A stretch of DNA of 64,000 bases from Delphinus delphis (GCF_949987515.2 NC_082694.2:67888080-67952079); one strand, 5' to 3'; counted from the stretch's first letter, positions 1-11,969 are shown. Notes: generated by a model not told the origin, from the letters alone. Numbers and translations: made by a program.

Positions 1-469
1 CTCCTTAGTGACCACCAATGATGGGGACAGTGAATTAGGTTTGGTCGAATAGCCACCCCTGTTCCCTTGCTGTATCTGGATGCCTTATTATTCCTTGGAG
101 AGTCTTTCTCAGAGGAGAGAAGACCATCTTTTTTCTCAGGGCTTTCTGGAAGTTTCTGAGTATTGCCTAGAAGGGGTCTCTGTGGCTACACTACCTTACC
201 CTAAATTGGCCTGGCTTTAAGCAGCTCTCCAAACTCTCTGCAGGATCCCTCTCTATCCTTTTGTCACTCTTGTGTATGGCATTTGACCACCCTGGGCAAG
301 GGTCTTCCATCAATCAGTCAGTTAATAGGCAGATGCCAAGAGTCTACTATTTATTGCTCAGAATTCCTCTAGGCTCTGTGACAGTCCAGAAAAGAAAAAG
401 ATAGAATCTCTTCTCTTAAGGCATATAAAAACTTGTTCAGGAAGCAGTATATCTGAGATGTTAAAACAC
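1..469. other. No recognisable feature
   Basis: Single-copy-looking sequence. I see no exon, RNA gene or repeat that I can name. Confidence 0.4.
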
Positions 470-650
470 AGGATTCAAGTTAGCCAGCCCTGATCTATAT
501 CCCAGGTGTGTACCTTGGGCCTCAATTTTTTCATCTGCAAAATGGGGATGATAAAGTAGCTATCTCATAAGGTTGTTATGAATTGTGTTGCAAAATAAAG
601 CACTTAGCACATACATAGTACTCAGTAAATGTTAGCAGTTATTATTATTA
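470..650 (+). mobile_element. MIR SINE, ancient
   Basis: Reads in MIR order: a TTCAAGTTAGCC-type start, then a stretch like CTTGGGCCTCAATTTTTTCATCTGCAAAATGGGGATGATA (shown here in parts: CCTCAATTTTTTCATCTG, AAAATGGGGATGATA), then CTCATAAGGTTGTTATGA and GCACTTAGCACATA. This is the tRNA-core SINE shared by all mammals. It is diverged and inactive. Confidence 0.8.
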
Positions 651-870
651 TTTTTTTTATTATTATTTTTTATTTTTTTGCCTTACGCGGGCCTCTCACT
701 GTTGTGGCCTCTCCCGTTGCGCAGCACAGGCTCCAGACGCACAGGCTCAGCGGCCATGGCTCACGGGCCCAGCCGCTCCGCGGCATGTGGGATCTTCCCA
801 GACCGGGGCACGAACCCGTGTCCCCTGCATCGGCAGGCGGACTCTCAACCACTGCGCTACCAGGGAAGCC
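651..870 (-). mobile_element. CHR-type tRNA-derived SINE
   Basis: A reverse-strand copy. It starts with a poly-T tail, then the GCGGGCCTCTCAC end, and finishes with ACCAGGGAAGCC, the complement of the SINE start GGCTTCCCTGGT. The GGCACGAACCCGTGTCC block is the complement of the pol III B box. TAT/TTA-rich sequence on both sides is probably the target-site duplication, but low complexity blurs its limits. Confidence 0.92.
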
Positions 871-884
871 CTATTATTATTATT

Positions 885-2001
885 TTTAATCATTATTCAG
901 AAAGTCCCAGATGTGGTATAGACTAGTCTGGGCTGTGTAGGAACCTAATAACACTTTCCTCAATGCCCTCCTTAGTCTTCTCAGACCTGGGGGAGGAAGT
1001 AGTACTTTGTGGGTCACAGAAATGGATGGGGATGAACCGGTGGGAGAAGGGCTTTTGGGCACATTAGAGAGCTGCTGTTGACTTCCTGGCGAAGGGAGTC
1101 TGCCTGTCTTGGCTCAGTTCTGCACAGGGCTCCTTGTTGGGCTTAGAAACCAAACAACTGGAACTTCCTTTGCCCTTGAACAATTTGCTACCTAGGTGGG
1201 GATTCAAAACATAACACAAAATGCAGCTTTAATGTAATGGAGCAGAATCTTAATTAACAAGAACAAAATGATGTGGTAAAAACTCAGTATAAAGAAATGC
1301 TTATTAATAAGTCTAAATTCTGGACTCTGGGTAAAATGTTCTGAGTGTGTTAATACCACCCATAGCTCTGTGGCATCACAGCAGAGAGGCCCTTTTCTTA
1401 CCCGCAGCCCCAGAACCCTGCCTCTCTGTCCCCTCTGTTGATTTCTCTTCCCTGACAAAGTGTGATCTGGACCAGCCAGTGAAACGTAATTCCGAGTCCT
1501 ACCCACAGCCTTCAGTGATTTTGGAAGAAAGGCAAGGGTGATTTCCTAGGGGAGCCCCATGTTTGTTTTCATGTTTTAAAGCAGGGACTGGTGGAGTGAT
1601 GAATGGTGAAAGCTCTCTTTTTAAAAGAAAGAGGTTGACTCTAGGTGACTCTGACTGGGCTTTTGCCGAGGATGGTGTTTACTTTGCAGGCTAATGACAG
1701 GGCTGGCTTTCTGGGAGTGTTGCAATGAAAGAGATTCAGAGGCCTCCATGGACCTCCTCTCCAGCAAGGCTGCTCCGGCTGGCATCTCGAGGGCAGTTCC
1801 ACTGAGCTTGGGATTTGAATGTGAGGCACAGCTTTTGTCTGAAGATTTTTAATCAAACATCTGTGTGGTTTTGCCCTCTGGATAAATGTGTGTGTTTGGC
1901 AGCAACAACATCTCATTCTTTTACTTGATTATGCAACTCTGAGAAGTAAAGCAAAACAAAACAAAAAACATCGTTGTGATTCTATATTACTTAAAAATAT
2001 T
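885..2001. other. No recognisable feature
   Basis: About 1.1 kb with no repeat or exon I can name. Short open frames here (for example 1204-1506 on the minus strand) have no recognisable protein features. Confidence 0.4.
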
Positions 2002-2198
2002 GTTACAGGTCTTCCCTGGTGGCGCAGTGGTTGAGAGTCCGCCTGCTGATGCAGGGGACACGGGTTTGTGCCCCGGTCCAGGAAGATCCCACATGCCGCG
2101 GAGCAGCTGGGCCCGTGAGCCACGGCCGCTGAGCCTGCACGTCCAGAGCCTGTGCTCCGCAACGGGAGAGGCCACAGCAGTGAGAGGCCCGCATACCG

Positions 2199-2256
<58 letters not shown>

Positions 2257-2259
2257 CAG
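2002..2259 (+). mobile_element. CHR-type SINE with target-site duplication and TA tail
   Basis: The SINE body starts at 2009 (GGTCTTCCCTGGTGGCGCAG, containing the A box) and ends in poly-A near 2213, followed by a run of TA dinucleotides to about 2252. GTTACAG at 2002-2008 is repeated at 2253-2259 as the target-site duplication. The TA run therefore lies inside the insertion and grew from the A-tail. Confidence 0.92.
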
Positions 2260-2385
2260 AATTTGAAGGCACCATAGAAATCATCTGCAGATGTGAAAAG
2301 CTGAAGCTCAGAGAAGGCAAGTGCTTTATCTAAGGTTGCACAGCAAATGAGTGGCAGAGCTAAGAATGAAATTAGGTTTTCAGCT
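2260..2385 (-). mobile_element. MIR fragment
   Basis: Reverse-strand MIR pattern: GATGTGAAAAGCTGAAGCTC, AGAGAAGGCAAGTGC, GTTGCACAGCAAATGAGTGG. Diverged. Confidence 0.6.
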
Positions 2386-2389
2386 CTGG

Positions 2390-3249
2390 TTCTGTTCTCT
2401 TTTCATTATTCTACTTCTGTTGACAAACATGGACAGTTTTCTTCTCCCTTTCGTTCAACTCTTCTTTTTTTCCCAAACCCCACAAAGAGCCAAAATGATC
2501 AAGGAAATCATAATTCACTCCCAAAGCCAGTTTGTTGTCTGTTGGCCATGTTGTGTGGCTTGCTGGTTCAATTAAGTTGTTCAACATTCCATATGAGAAC
2601 GTACAAATTACCACTGATTGTAAATAAATCAATTTAGATATTCAGGGTTTATAAATATAAAGAATTTTGCTTTCTGTCTCATCCTATCTCTTCCCTGGCT
2701 TTCTTCCCTCTGCCTGCCTCTGTTAAGATACTTCTTTTTTTTTAAAGACTTCTCTTGGGATACAAATTCTGGTGAAATCCTTCACATTTTCTTTATTTCC
2801 TATGGTTTTATATGATCATTGTTATGATGACCAATGTTGTAACAATATATATTTTGCAGATTTTTTAGTATATTAATTTTGCCCTGTAAGTTTCTCAAGT
2901 TTTCTAATGAGAAGAGGGAGGAGGGTGCAGATAGGACTAGGGAGAGATACTTTTGAAAATGTGGGCAGGGTGTTTGTGAATGTCTGGGCAGTGGAATATT
3001 TTGTGGCATGGTGGGTGTTTTGAACTCTCTGGAAACTAACAAGCAAGCCCCACACATACACTTGATGGAAGTCCTCCAGACTGTGGACAACACAGAAGCC
3101 TTTGAGAAGTCTGAACTGCGTCCAAGTCAAATTACAGCCTAGTGTGCTAGTGCAAATGAGAAGCAGAGAGAATCAGAGGAAATGACCCTGGTCCAGGACC
3201 CCTAGGAGACCCAGGGTGCAGTGCTGGCTCTACCACTAGTGGTAGCTTT
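2390..3249. other. No recognisable feature
   Basis: AT-rich sequence with no repeat or exon I can name. Overlapping short frames on both strands look like chance. Confidence 0.35.
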
Positions 3250-3372
3250 CTTGTCTGTGGAAAGGGTTCCTAAGAGCTCCTACCTCATGGAGTTGCTTCA
3301 ATGATAAAAAATAAAATGATGTATGGAAAGTGCTGAGCACAATGCCTGGCACATAATAAGCTCTTGTTATTT
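3250..3372 (+). mobile_element. MIR 3' fragment
   Basis: CTACCTCATGGAGTTGCTTC followed by GTGCTGAGCACAATGCCTGG and CACATAATAAGCTCTTGTTA is the typical MIR second half. Confidence 0.7.
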
Positions 3373-3454
3373 GTATGAGATCCCGATAGGCTTCTGAAGA
3401 GCTGACAGCCAACCAGACAAGGTCCCTACTCGGGCAGTGAGGAACCAGGGCTAT

Positions 3455-3660
3455 GGCCACAAGATTTGAAGTCAGACACGGCTGGCTTTAGGTCCCAGCT
3501 CCAGCATTTTCTAGCTGAGTGATCCTGGGTGAGTAAGCTAACTTCTTTGGGCCTCAATACCTATCTCATAGGGTTATTGCATGGATTAGGGATGCAGCTC
3601 ATGTGAAGGCCCTGGCTTACTGCATGCAGTAGTGCTCAGTAAATGGTGGTTACCATTCTA
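3455..3660 (+). mobile_element. MIR SINE, nearly full length
   Basis: TTTGAAGTCAGACACGGCTG, CTAGCTGAGTGATCCTGGGT, TATCTCATAGGGTTATTGCA and GTGCTCAGTAAATGGTGG follow the MIR consensus order from start to end. Confidence 0.8.
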
Positions 3661-3779
3661 GGTTCTTAGAGAAAGGGGCTGCAATAAACTGGAGGAGTGA
3701 GGCAGCTAAGACAGCCGGTCAACTGTGGGGGTTGAAAGAACCTAGAAAAGCAAAGTTAAACCCTTTGGGGCCCACGTGA

Positions 3780-4039
3780 GTTTCCTGTGGTTGCCATAAC
3801 AAATGACCGTAAACTTGGCAGCTTAAAACAGTAGAAATTTATTCTCTCACAGTTCTGGAGGCCAGAAGTCCAAAATCAGTATCAATGGGCTGAAACCAAG
3901 GTGTCAGCAGGGCCACACTCCCTCCAAAAGCTCTAAGGGAGAATCCGTTCCTTCCTTCTTCCAGCTTCTGGTGATTGTTGACAATGCTTGGTTCATGGCT
4001 GCATTACTCCAATCTTTGCCTCTGGTTTCACATGGCCTT

Positions 4040-4074
<35 letters not shown>

Positions 4075-4297
4075 ATGTGCGTGTGTGTGTGTGTGTATGA
4101 GAGAGAGAAAGAGAGAAATCTCCCTCTGTTTCTCTCTTATAGGGACACTTGCAGTGCCATTAGGGTCCACTTAGATAATGCAGGATAATCTCTCCATCTC
4201 AAGATCCTTCATTAAATCACATCTGAAAAGACCCTTTTTTCTTATAAGGTAACACTTGCAGGTTCTAGAAATTAGGACCTGAGGTCTTTGGGGAGCC
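3780..4297 (-). mobile_element. MLT1-type MaLR LTR
   Basis: TTTCCTGTGGTTGCCATAAC, GCAGCTTAAAACAGTAGAAA, TTTATTCTCTCACAGTTCTG and GGAGGCCAGAAGTCCAAAAT are the complement of the MLT1 3' half. The other end carries the complement of GGCAGAATCATGGCTCCCC. The LTR is interrupted by an expanded GT/GA tract. Confidence 0.8.
4043..4116. repeat. (GT)n then GA-rich microsatellite
   Basis: GT repeats with a short CATGTGC interruption up to about 4,096, followed by GAGAGAGAAAGAGAGAAA. It sits inside the left MLT1, where the opposite arm has CT and CA tracts. Confidence 0.95.
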
Positions 4298-5086
4298 ATG
4301 ATTCTGCCTACACAGGGTTTAAGGCATCAGTGGTTGGGACAGGATTCCAGTTTGCCTTTCCCCGGAGTGATGTGGCAGGGCCAGGAGGGGAGGAGAGCTG
4401 TCACCAGGACAGAGGCAAGACAAAGCAGGGCAGAGCAGGGATGTGGGAGAGACAGGTACAGACCACATGGCAACAGGCAGGGTGACATCAGTGAGGCCGT
4501 GGGGCAGAGTGGAGCTCATCACCAGCGTCTGGGCAGGGACATGTTAACAGCCTCCAGGAAAAGGCATGAGTCACTTAAACACCTGGCCAGGGGAAGGAGG
4601 AGACCAAGGCGTGGCTGATTGCACCTCCTGGGTTCAGAGCCTTGGTGGGCTGTACTGGGAGCCTCAGACCCAAGAGCCTGTGCCTGACCTCCCTAAACTG
4701 GGCCCAGCTGGGCCGCAGTGAACAGGACCCAATCCCTGTCCTTGGCGAGATCACATCCTGGTGGGGGAGGCAGGCATATTCAAAGTGCTCTATTAGTAAT
4801 GCACATATCTCTATGGGTCTGAGAATAGTTATTCTACCTGGAGCCAGAGGGTGGTGGATCTAGAAGCTTTCAAAGAGACATTTGAGGTGAGTTCAAGAAG
4901 TTTTCTAGGCAGAGGTAGGCAAAGTCTGCTTGACAGATAAGGAGACAGGTGGGGCTGGGGACACCAGCTGTGACTCTGCAGGTTTCCGGATTCCACCTGC
5001 CTGAGACACATGGATCCTTTTTCAAATCTAAACAGGCAACAGAGCATCACCAGGATTTATCTTCAACTCGGAGCTGCAATATAAAA

Positions 5087-5327
5087 CAGAACTCCAGGGC
5101 TTCCCTGGTGGCGCAGTGGTTGGGAGTCCGCCTGCCGATGCGGGGGACACGGGTTCGTGCCCCGGTCCGGGAAGATTCCACATGCCGCGGAGCGGCTGGG
5201 CCCGTGGGCCATGGCTGTTGAGACTGCGCGTCCGGAGCCTGTGCTCCACAGCGGGAGAGAGGCCACAACGGTGAGAGGCCCGCGTACCGCAAAAAAAAAA
5301 AACAGCAACAAAAAAACCAGAACTCCA
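5087..5327 (+). mobile_element. CHR-type SINE with 10-base target-site duplication
   Basis: CAGAACTCCA at 5,087-5,096 and 5,318-5,327 flanks a full SINE. It starts GGGCTTCCCTGGTGGCGCAG (A box), has GGTTCGTGCCCCGG (B box) and ends CGCGTACCGC plus an A-rich tail. It lies in the spacer of the inverted duplication. Confidence 0.95.
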
Positions 5328-5339
5328 AAACTGGAGTTA

Positions 5340-5530
5340 GAACATGTAAGCTCAAGTCATGGCTTTTCCTTGCCCAGCTGAGTGACTCTGGGCAAACCAC
5401 AAAGGCCTTCTGAGCTCCGGTGCCCTATGTGTGAAGTGAGGGTAGTAACATCTTCCTCAGAGGACAGTTTTTAGGATTGAGTAAAATAATGCGAGGGAAA
5501 TGGTCTAAAAATCTACATGCTGAAATAAAT
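5340..5530 (+). mobile_element. MIR SINE
   Basis: GCCCAGCTGAGTGACTCTGG, GTGTGAAGTGAGGGTAGTAA and ATTGAGTAAAATAATGCGAG follow MIR order. Diverged. Confidence 0.65.
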
Positions 5531-5829
5531 GTTAGTTTCCCTCCTTCCTGAGAGGTAAGGCAGCTTAGTCTGACAGACCATATATGGGGCAAAGGCTCTT
5601 CTTGCTGGGGATGGGACAATAGTATTACCGAATACCTTTATGGGTGTTAAAGGCATCTCACCTTACCAGAAATTAGACTTGTTTGTTTTCTCAATTGTAT
5701 TTTCTTCCTCATTCTTTCCTCCCTCTATGCTCACAGGTAAACACGCAGAAGGATTCTGTCTGGTCCTTTTGCACGTTTGTGTCTCTCAATATCGCCAGTT
5801 TGAGACTCCATTCTCCTAAAAAGAAGGGG
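5531..5829. other. No recognisable feature
   Basis: About 300 bases between the MIR and the LTR, with nothing I can name. Confidence 0.35.
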
Positions 5830-6670
5830 GTCTCTCAGTCATGGTGAAACTGTGCAACTCAGATTGGGACTTGAACCCATGCACTGGGACTCAAACCTGG
5901 CCAAAACCCAGATTGGGGCTTGAATTCACAGTCTTTTAATTAGAATCACTCACCTGGTCTCAGGACTTAATAAAGCTCAGGTTCTTGATGTCTCATTGCA
6001 GAAAGAATTCAGCAAGAGACAAAGCGATATGTAAGAAGTGGATTTATTTAGAGAGAAGCACACTCCACAGAGTGTGGGCCATCTCAGAAGGTGAGAAGCC
6101 CCAAAATCTGGAGTGGTTAGTTTTTATGGGCTGGGTAATTTCATAGGCTAATGAGTGGGAGGATTATTCCAACTATTTTGGAAGGGGTGGAGATTTCCGG
6201 GAATTGGGCCACCACCCACTTTTTTTTTTTTTTTTTTTTTTTTGCGGTACGCGGGCCTCTCACTGTTGAGTCCTCTCCCGTTGCGTAGCACAGGCTCCCG
6301 ACGCACAGGCTCAGCGGCCATGGCTCATGGACCCAGCCGCTCCGCGGCATGTGGGATCTTCCCAGACCGGGGCACGAACCCGTGTCCCCTGCATCGGCAG
6401 ACGGACTCTCAACCACTGCGCCACCAGGGAAGCTCCACCACCCACTTTTTTGCTATTTGATGGTCAGCCTGGGAACTGTCATGGCACTGGTGGGTGTGTC
6501 ACTTAGCTTATGCTTATGTTATTACAGGGAGCTTATAATGAGGCTCAAGGTCCACTGGAGGTCAATCTTCCACCATCTTGGACCTAGTTGGTTCTAACCA
6601 GTCTTTGTCATGTCCTGTGGCTCTGTCATTCTTTTAAAGGTTGTGCCCTGCCCCCTTCCCTCCTGTTTCA
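5830..6670 (-). mobile_element. Solo LTR of an ERV1-like family, split by a SINE
   Basis: On the minus strand this begins TGAAACAGGAGGGAAGGGGG at 6,670. It contains an AATAAATCCACTTCTTAC polyadenylation region near 6,045 and then the R/U5-like CTGCAATGAGACATCAAGAA. The same family recurs at about 33,740-34,500. I see no internal retroviral genes beside it, so it is probably a solo LTR. The end near 5,830 is approximate. The family name is not certain. Confidence 0.65.
6209..6446 (-). mobile_element. CHR-type SINE inside the LTR
   Basis: CCACCACCCACT at 6,209-6,220 is repeated at 6,435-6,446 as the target-site duplication. Between them are a poly-T tail, TTTGCGGTACGCGGGCC, and the reverse SINE body to AGGGAAGCT. 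The insertion is younger than the LTR. Confidence 0.95.
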
Positions 6671-7157
6671 ATGGAGGCACTAATAAATACACATAGTATG
6701 AGCTAGTTCCCATCTCATAGAAATGTTCCAAGGATGAAACAAGGTACTTGTAAATTACTTAGCACAGTGCAGGGTTACTATTAATTGGTCTAAAAGGGAA
6801 AGATTAGGAATAAAAAGAAGCAAAAGTTATTTAGAAAGCCAGGAGATGAAATGGTGAAATCAGCATTTTCAAACTCTCCCATGATTTCCAGTGGTTGGGT
6901 CACCGGAGCAAATCCACAGCAAATTGTGATCTGATAGGAGGGCTGCTGATAAAAGAGCCTTTCCCCAAAGCTATCTTTTTTCAGAGAGCCTGAAATTCCT
7001 AGAGAGCCTTTGTCTCTTGACAAAGACATTAAGTCTCTAGGAGTTCTTTGATAAAACAGAGAGGTAACACATTAAATCATTAGCAGTTTTGCTGAAAATA
7101 TTTAACATCAGCATTGGGACCTGAAGGAATTAAGCACGGGACAGGTAAATTTTGACA
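6671..7157. other. No recognisable feature
   Basis: AT-rich sequence. 6,690-6,790 has faint MIR-like words (AAATACACATAG, CTCATAGAAATG, TTACTTAGCACAGTGC) and may be a MIR remnant. Confidence 0.35.
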
Positions 7158-7372
7158 GGAGAGGTGGAGTGGGTTGAATGGTGGCTTCCAAAAGACACGC
7201 CCACATCCTGGAACCTGTGGGTGTGACTTTATTTGGAAAAAGAGTCCCTACAAACGTAATCAAGTTAAGGATTTAGAGATGAGATCATCACGATTATCCA
7301 GGTGGGTCCTCAATCCAAGGACAAGTGTCCTTATAAGAGACACAGAGGAAGACAGCCCTGTGAAGAGGGAGC
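7158..7372 (+). mobile_element. MLT1-type LTR fragment
   Basis: GGTTGAATGGTGGCTTCC, CCCACATCCTGGAACCTGTG, AATCAAGTTAAGGATTTAGA and GACAAGTGTCCTTATAAGAG are MLT1 5' half. It abuts the inner end of the right arm but is quite diverged from the MLT1 inside that arm, so the two are not an LTR pair. Confidence 0.8.
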
Positions 7373-7840
7373 TATGCCTGCCTCCCCCACTAGGATGTGA
7401 ACTCACCAAGGACAGGGATTGGGTCCTGTTCATTGTGGCCCAGCTGGGCCCACTTTAGGGAGGTCGGGCACAGGCTCTGAGGTCTGAGGCTCACCAAGGC
7501 TCTGAACCCAAGCAATGCAATCAGCTAGACCTTGGACTCTTGGTCTCTTCCTTCCCCTGGCCAGGAGTTCAAGTGACTCATGCCTTTTCCTGGAGGCCGT
7601 TAACATGTCCCTGCCCAGTTGCTGGTGCTGAGCTCCACTCTGCCCCACAGCCTCACTCTTGTCACCCTGCCTGTTGCCATGTGGTCTGCAACCAGCCTCT
7701 CCCACATGCCTGCTCTGCCCTGCTTTGTCTTGCCTCTGTCCTGGTGACAGCTCTCCTCCCCTCCTGGCCCTGCCACATCACTCCAGGGAAAGGCAAACTG
7801 GAATCCTGTGCCAACCACTGATGCCTTAAACCCTATGTAG

Positions 7841-8411
<571 letters not shown>

Positions 8412-9533
8412 TAAGGCAGGACTTAGGAGGGTGAGGGGAAGGTCTGAGGTGTGTACCACTGAAGGTGTTGGCTACCAGCGCTTTGAGGCAGGGAGAGACA
8501 CTCACTGAGAAAAGCCCACTTTCAGGTGTTGTGTCCTCCATTTGGTCGAACCCCCGGTTTCCCTCACCTTGCTCACTCATTGGCTTCTGCTGGTTTTGAC
8601 AATGGCCAGTATTTATGCTGTTCTTATTGTGGGTTTGCCAAACTCTGCTCCAGGTTCTGGGCACAAGGCAGTGAACGAGGCTGGGGGATCCCTGCCATCA
8701 CAGCGTTCCAGTCCTGGTCCGGTGGAAATGCACCAGCCCTCAGCCTGTGTCTTAGCCTCTGTTCTTGCTGTCACTCACGCTTGGATTTAGCCGTGGGATT
8801 GCAGCGTTCTGACCTTAACCTGTTCTTCTACTTGTTTTCAGCTTTGGCTATTTCCTGGTCCCCACTCCTCTTCCATCTACTCCTTTCATTTTCCAGGGTT
8901 GGCACTTGGCTCCTGCTGTATGCCCGGCCCAGCCTGGCACTTTTGGATCAGCTGATGCCAATTGCTCCATTATCCAGCACCTCATCGTGGACCCATCCAC
9001 AGTGTGTGATTCTGTTTTCTGGCCTGGTCTCTTAACATCCTGCTTTGCCTCCTGAGTATAACTTCACATTCGTTCTTGGATTTTTACCACTGCTTTTGAT
9101 CTCCTGGCTCTGATCCCAAATCTAAAAGGTGTTAGCAATTTGCAGTTATCGACCTGCCCCACCTACCTGGATCTAGCGCGGTGAGGGCACCCAGAGTAGG
9201 TTAAAGAAAGCCATGATGAACTGGACAAGATTTCTGTCATTGTGATCTTGAGATGAATGCCAGCCACACCAGCCGACAGTTTAATTGTCACGGTGCTTCC
9301 AAAGGAGGGAACACTTGGCTGGCTTCTGTCTTATACATTGCAGCTTGGGCCAGGTTCATAATTCTGCTTTGTAGACTGTAAATAATCTCTTTGTTCAAAG
9401 CAATCTGTTTATTTTGGTGTGTCTAACCCAATGATCAGCATACACGGCTCTCCACAACTTTCTCTTCAGTTCGTCTTTTACTCTTTCTTCTCTTTCCTAG
9501 GATAGGGTAGAAAAGGTGAGAGAGAATATTTGA
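8412..9533. other. No recognisable gene; weak ancient repeat traces
   Basis: 8,600-8,720 (TGCTCCAGGTTCTGGGCACA, CAGTGAACGAGGCTGGGG) resembles the old L2-like motif around 'capacity of total length, transferred to gain'. The 169-codon plus-strand frame at 8,526-9,035 has no signal, domain or composition that suggests a protein. Confidence 0.35.
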
Positions 9534-9788
9534 AAAGTCTTAAAAAATTTTATCGAAATATAGTTGATTTACAATGTTTTAGTTTCAGGTGTACAGCAAA
9601 GTGATTCAGTTATACCTATATACATATATCTATTCTTTTTTAGAGCCTCTTCAATTATAGGTTATTACGAGATATTGAGTATATCTTGTATGCTGTATAC
9701 CTGTGCTGTATAGTAGGTCCTTGTTGGTTATCTATTTTATATATAGTAGTGTGTATATTTTAATCCCAAACTCCTAATTAAAAGTCTT
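9534..9788 (-). mobile_element. 5'-truncated L1 3' end with target-site duplication
   Basis: AAAAGTCTT at 9,534-9,542 and 9,780-9,788 flanks the element. The body is the complement of the Cetartiodactyla L1 3' end: ACAATGTTTTAGTTTCAGGT, GTACAGCAAAGTGATTCAGT, GCTGTATAGTAGGTCCTTGT. Confidence 0.85.
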
Positions 9789-9944
9789 TAAACAAGAGCA
9801 ACGTGTGTCTGAAGTTTTTAATACTCAAATGTAGGTCCTTTTAGAACACATGGTGCTGGATGAACCTTGAATGTATCTTTCTGTTTATTTCTCTACAGTT
9901 TTGTATAGCAAAGGAGTGAGAATGTGGGGGAAGAAGAGAGAAAG

Positions 9945-10145
9945 GAACTGACTTCACCGAGTGCCTCTAAGTACCAGGCACTGGGGTGGGTACTTTGCAG
10001 ATATTATCTCATTTAAGGCTCACAACAATCTCCAGAGTTAGGTACTATTATCTCATTTTATAGATGAGGAAATTGAGATAGAAGGCTGAAAAGACTTGCC
10101 CAGGGTCATGAAGTTGGGATTCAGAGCTAGAACTTGAACCTGTAC
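9945..10145 (-). mobile_element. MIR SINE, minus strand
   Basis: CCAGGCACTGGGGTGGGTAC, CATTTTATAGATGAGGAAAT and AGACTTGCCCAGGGTCATGA are the complement of the MIR core. Confidence 0.8.
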
Positions 10146-10149
10146 ACGG

Positions 10150-11140
10150 ATGTCGGTACCTGATACAAATGGAATAATAACAATGAAATACTTTTTAGAA
10201 ATCAGCTAGGAATGGAACTAAAATACGTCCAAAACACTGGAGGCATATATTACCTCTTTGCTAGAACAAGGGCTGACATGGTCTTTAGAAACCTTGAATT
10301 TCGTTCTTAATGGAGACTTATAAGCGTAAAAGGAACCGCAGTTGTAGCTGGAAGTTGCCGCCTGCAAGTCTGCTTTTTTAGACTCTGTCTTGCATTAATT
10401 AACATTCCCAGAGCTCTTTAAGATACAAAGATAAGAGCTGTCATAGGCCTGACATACTGCTCCCAAAGCAAGGAAACAGTCTAGAGACATCGCATGGGCC
10501 TGGCTGCTGCATAGGTGTGTTCCAACAGCTTGCATGGTATAGGGAAGGCCCTATGCTTTGGAGATGCACCCAAACGGAATTCTCTGTAGGGAGATTTCAG
10601 TGCTTGGGCAGAAGGTTCTCACTCTCATCAAAATAGAAATGCTCTTTGGAGGTATTAGTGATTATCTGTTACTTTCACCTGAGTGGGAAGGAATTTCCAA
10701 TTCTGTCCAGAGATCAGTTTTGGTTAGAGGAAGAGAAAACCAAAGGACCTCAGGTGCCAGGGGCTGGGAAGAGGGGGGTGCATACGAAAGCAGTGAAGTC
10801 CAAGACCAGCTCTACCCAATCCCATGTTTTGCTTGGGGTTGGTCCTTGGAATGAAACAGTATTTTAATTCTCCAGCTAAAGGCCCAGGTACAGGCACTAA
10901 CTGCAAACAGGGACTGGAGGCTTGGAAGTAGATGGAAACTTCCAGGGAAAGAAAATATAAGCACAAAGAGTGAGCAAAGGGCAGAAAGGTATTTCAGAAA
11001 TCGAGGTCAAAAGGATTTCCTAGGGCAGGGGGTAAGGAGAGGGAGCCAGGAAACAACAGTAAGAGAACCACGTGTGGCGGGAAGGAGATATAGAACCATC
11101 TCATGCTTTTTGACTGTTGGTGACAAGACACACAAAATGC
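10150..11140. other. No recognisable feature
   Basis: About 1 kb with no repeat or exon I can name. The 98-codon frame at 10,558-10,854 is unsupported. Confidence 0.4.
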
Positions 11141-11169
11141 TGTGTGTTGTCCTTTTCACCGTGATAGCC

Positions 11170-11283
11170 TTTACTTTCCTCACAACACCCCTGCAAAGTG
11201 GCGGTACTCATTTTACATGGGGAAGTTGAGGTTGGAGAGTAGGAGTGCCATATCTGAGTTTGAATCTTGGCTCTGGCACTCAT
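11170..11283. mobile_element. MIR remnants, one split by an L1
   Basis: 11,170-11,240 has minus-strand MIR words (CTCATTTTACATGGGGAAGT). 11,255-11,283 is the start of a plus-strand MIR (TTGAATCTTGGCTCTGGCAC) that continues at about 11,618-11,740 (CTCATGGGTTGTGTGACCTC) after the inserted L1. Confidence 0.65.
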
Positions 11284-11625
11284 TTGTTTTTTTATTTTAT
11301 TTTATTTTATTTTAACATCTTTATTGGAGTATAATTGCTTTACAATGGTGTGTTAGTTTCTGCTTTACAACAAAATGAATCAGTTATATATATACATATG
11401 TTCCCACATCTCTTCCCTCTTGCATCTCCCTCCCTCCCACCCTCCCTATCCCACCCCTCCAGGCGGTCACAAAGCACCGAGCTGATCTCCCTGTGCTATG
11501 AGGCTACTTCCCACTAGCTATCTACCTTACTTTGGTAGTCCATGCCTCTCTTTCGCTTTGTCACAGCTTACCCTTCCCCCTCCCCATATCCTCAAGTCCA
11601 TTCTCTAGTAGGTCTGAGCACTCAT
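11276..11625 (-). mobile_element. Cetartiodactyla L1 3' end inserted in a MIR
   Basis: GCACTCAT at 11,276-11,283 and 11,618-11,625 is the target-site duplication. The element begins with a TTTTA-repeat tail, then CATCTTTATTGGAGTATAAT, TTGCTTTACAATGGTGTGTT, and GAGCTGATCTCCCTGTGCTA. It is heavily 5'-truncated and on the minus strand. Confidence 0.9.
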
Positions 11626-11769
11626 GGGTTGTGTGACCTCGGAAAGTGTTTGACCTTCTCAGCCTTCTTTCCCCCTAGTTACAGAACAGGGGTGAGAGTT
11701 CCCCCCCTTCCATGTTTTAGAAGCTATTCATTTCACACTTAAATGCAGATGATGACGATAATGATGGAC

Positions 11770-11965
11770 ATTATAATAGTTTACATTTATTGAGTAATCA
11801 CTTTGTGCCACACACTGTTCTAGGCACCCCCCATATATTAACATATGTAATCCTTACAACTCTGTTAGGTAGAGATGATTTGATTCCCATTTTACAGATG
11901 AGGAAACTGATGCACTGTGAAGTTAAGTAAGTTGCCCAAGGCCCCCTAGGTAGTAAGTGGGAAAG
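11770..11965 (-). mobile_element. MIR SINE, minus strand
   Basis: TTTACATTTATTGAGTAATC, CCCATTTTACAGATGAGGAA and AAGTAAGTTGCCCAAGGCCC are clear complements of the MIR core. Confidence 0.85.
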
Positions 11966-11969
11966 AGAG

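Larger units (their letters stand above)
3780..4777 (+). repeat. Left arm of a ~1 kb inverted duplication
   Basis: Read forwards, this arm matches the reverse complement of 7,373-8,411 almost throughout. The outer half is an MLT1-type LTR (minus orientation) and the inner half (about 4,300-4,777) is non-MLT1 sequence. A compared stretch of over 300 bases from 4,298 on differs at only about 7% of positions by eye. MLT1 elements are far older than that, so the arms were copied long after the LTR inserted. A GT microsatellite at 4,043-4,096 lies inside the arm. The alternative is two independent insertions of an unrecognised composite repeat. Confidence 0.85.

Noticed and set aside
8526..9035. 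169-codon plus-strand open frame
   Set aside because: Leu/Ser/Cys-rich composition typical of chance translation, in a region with old repeat traces.
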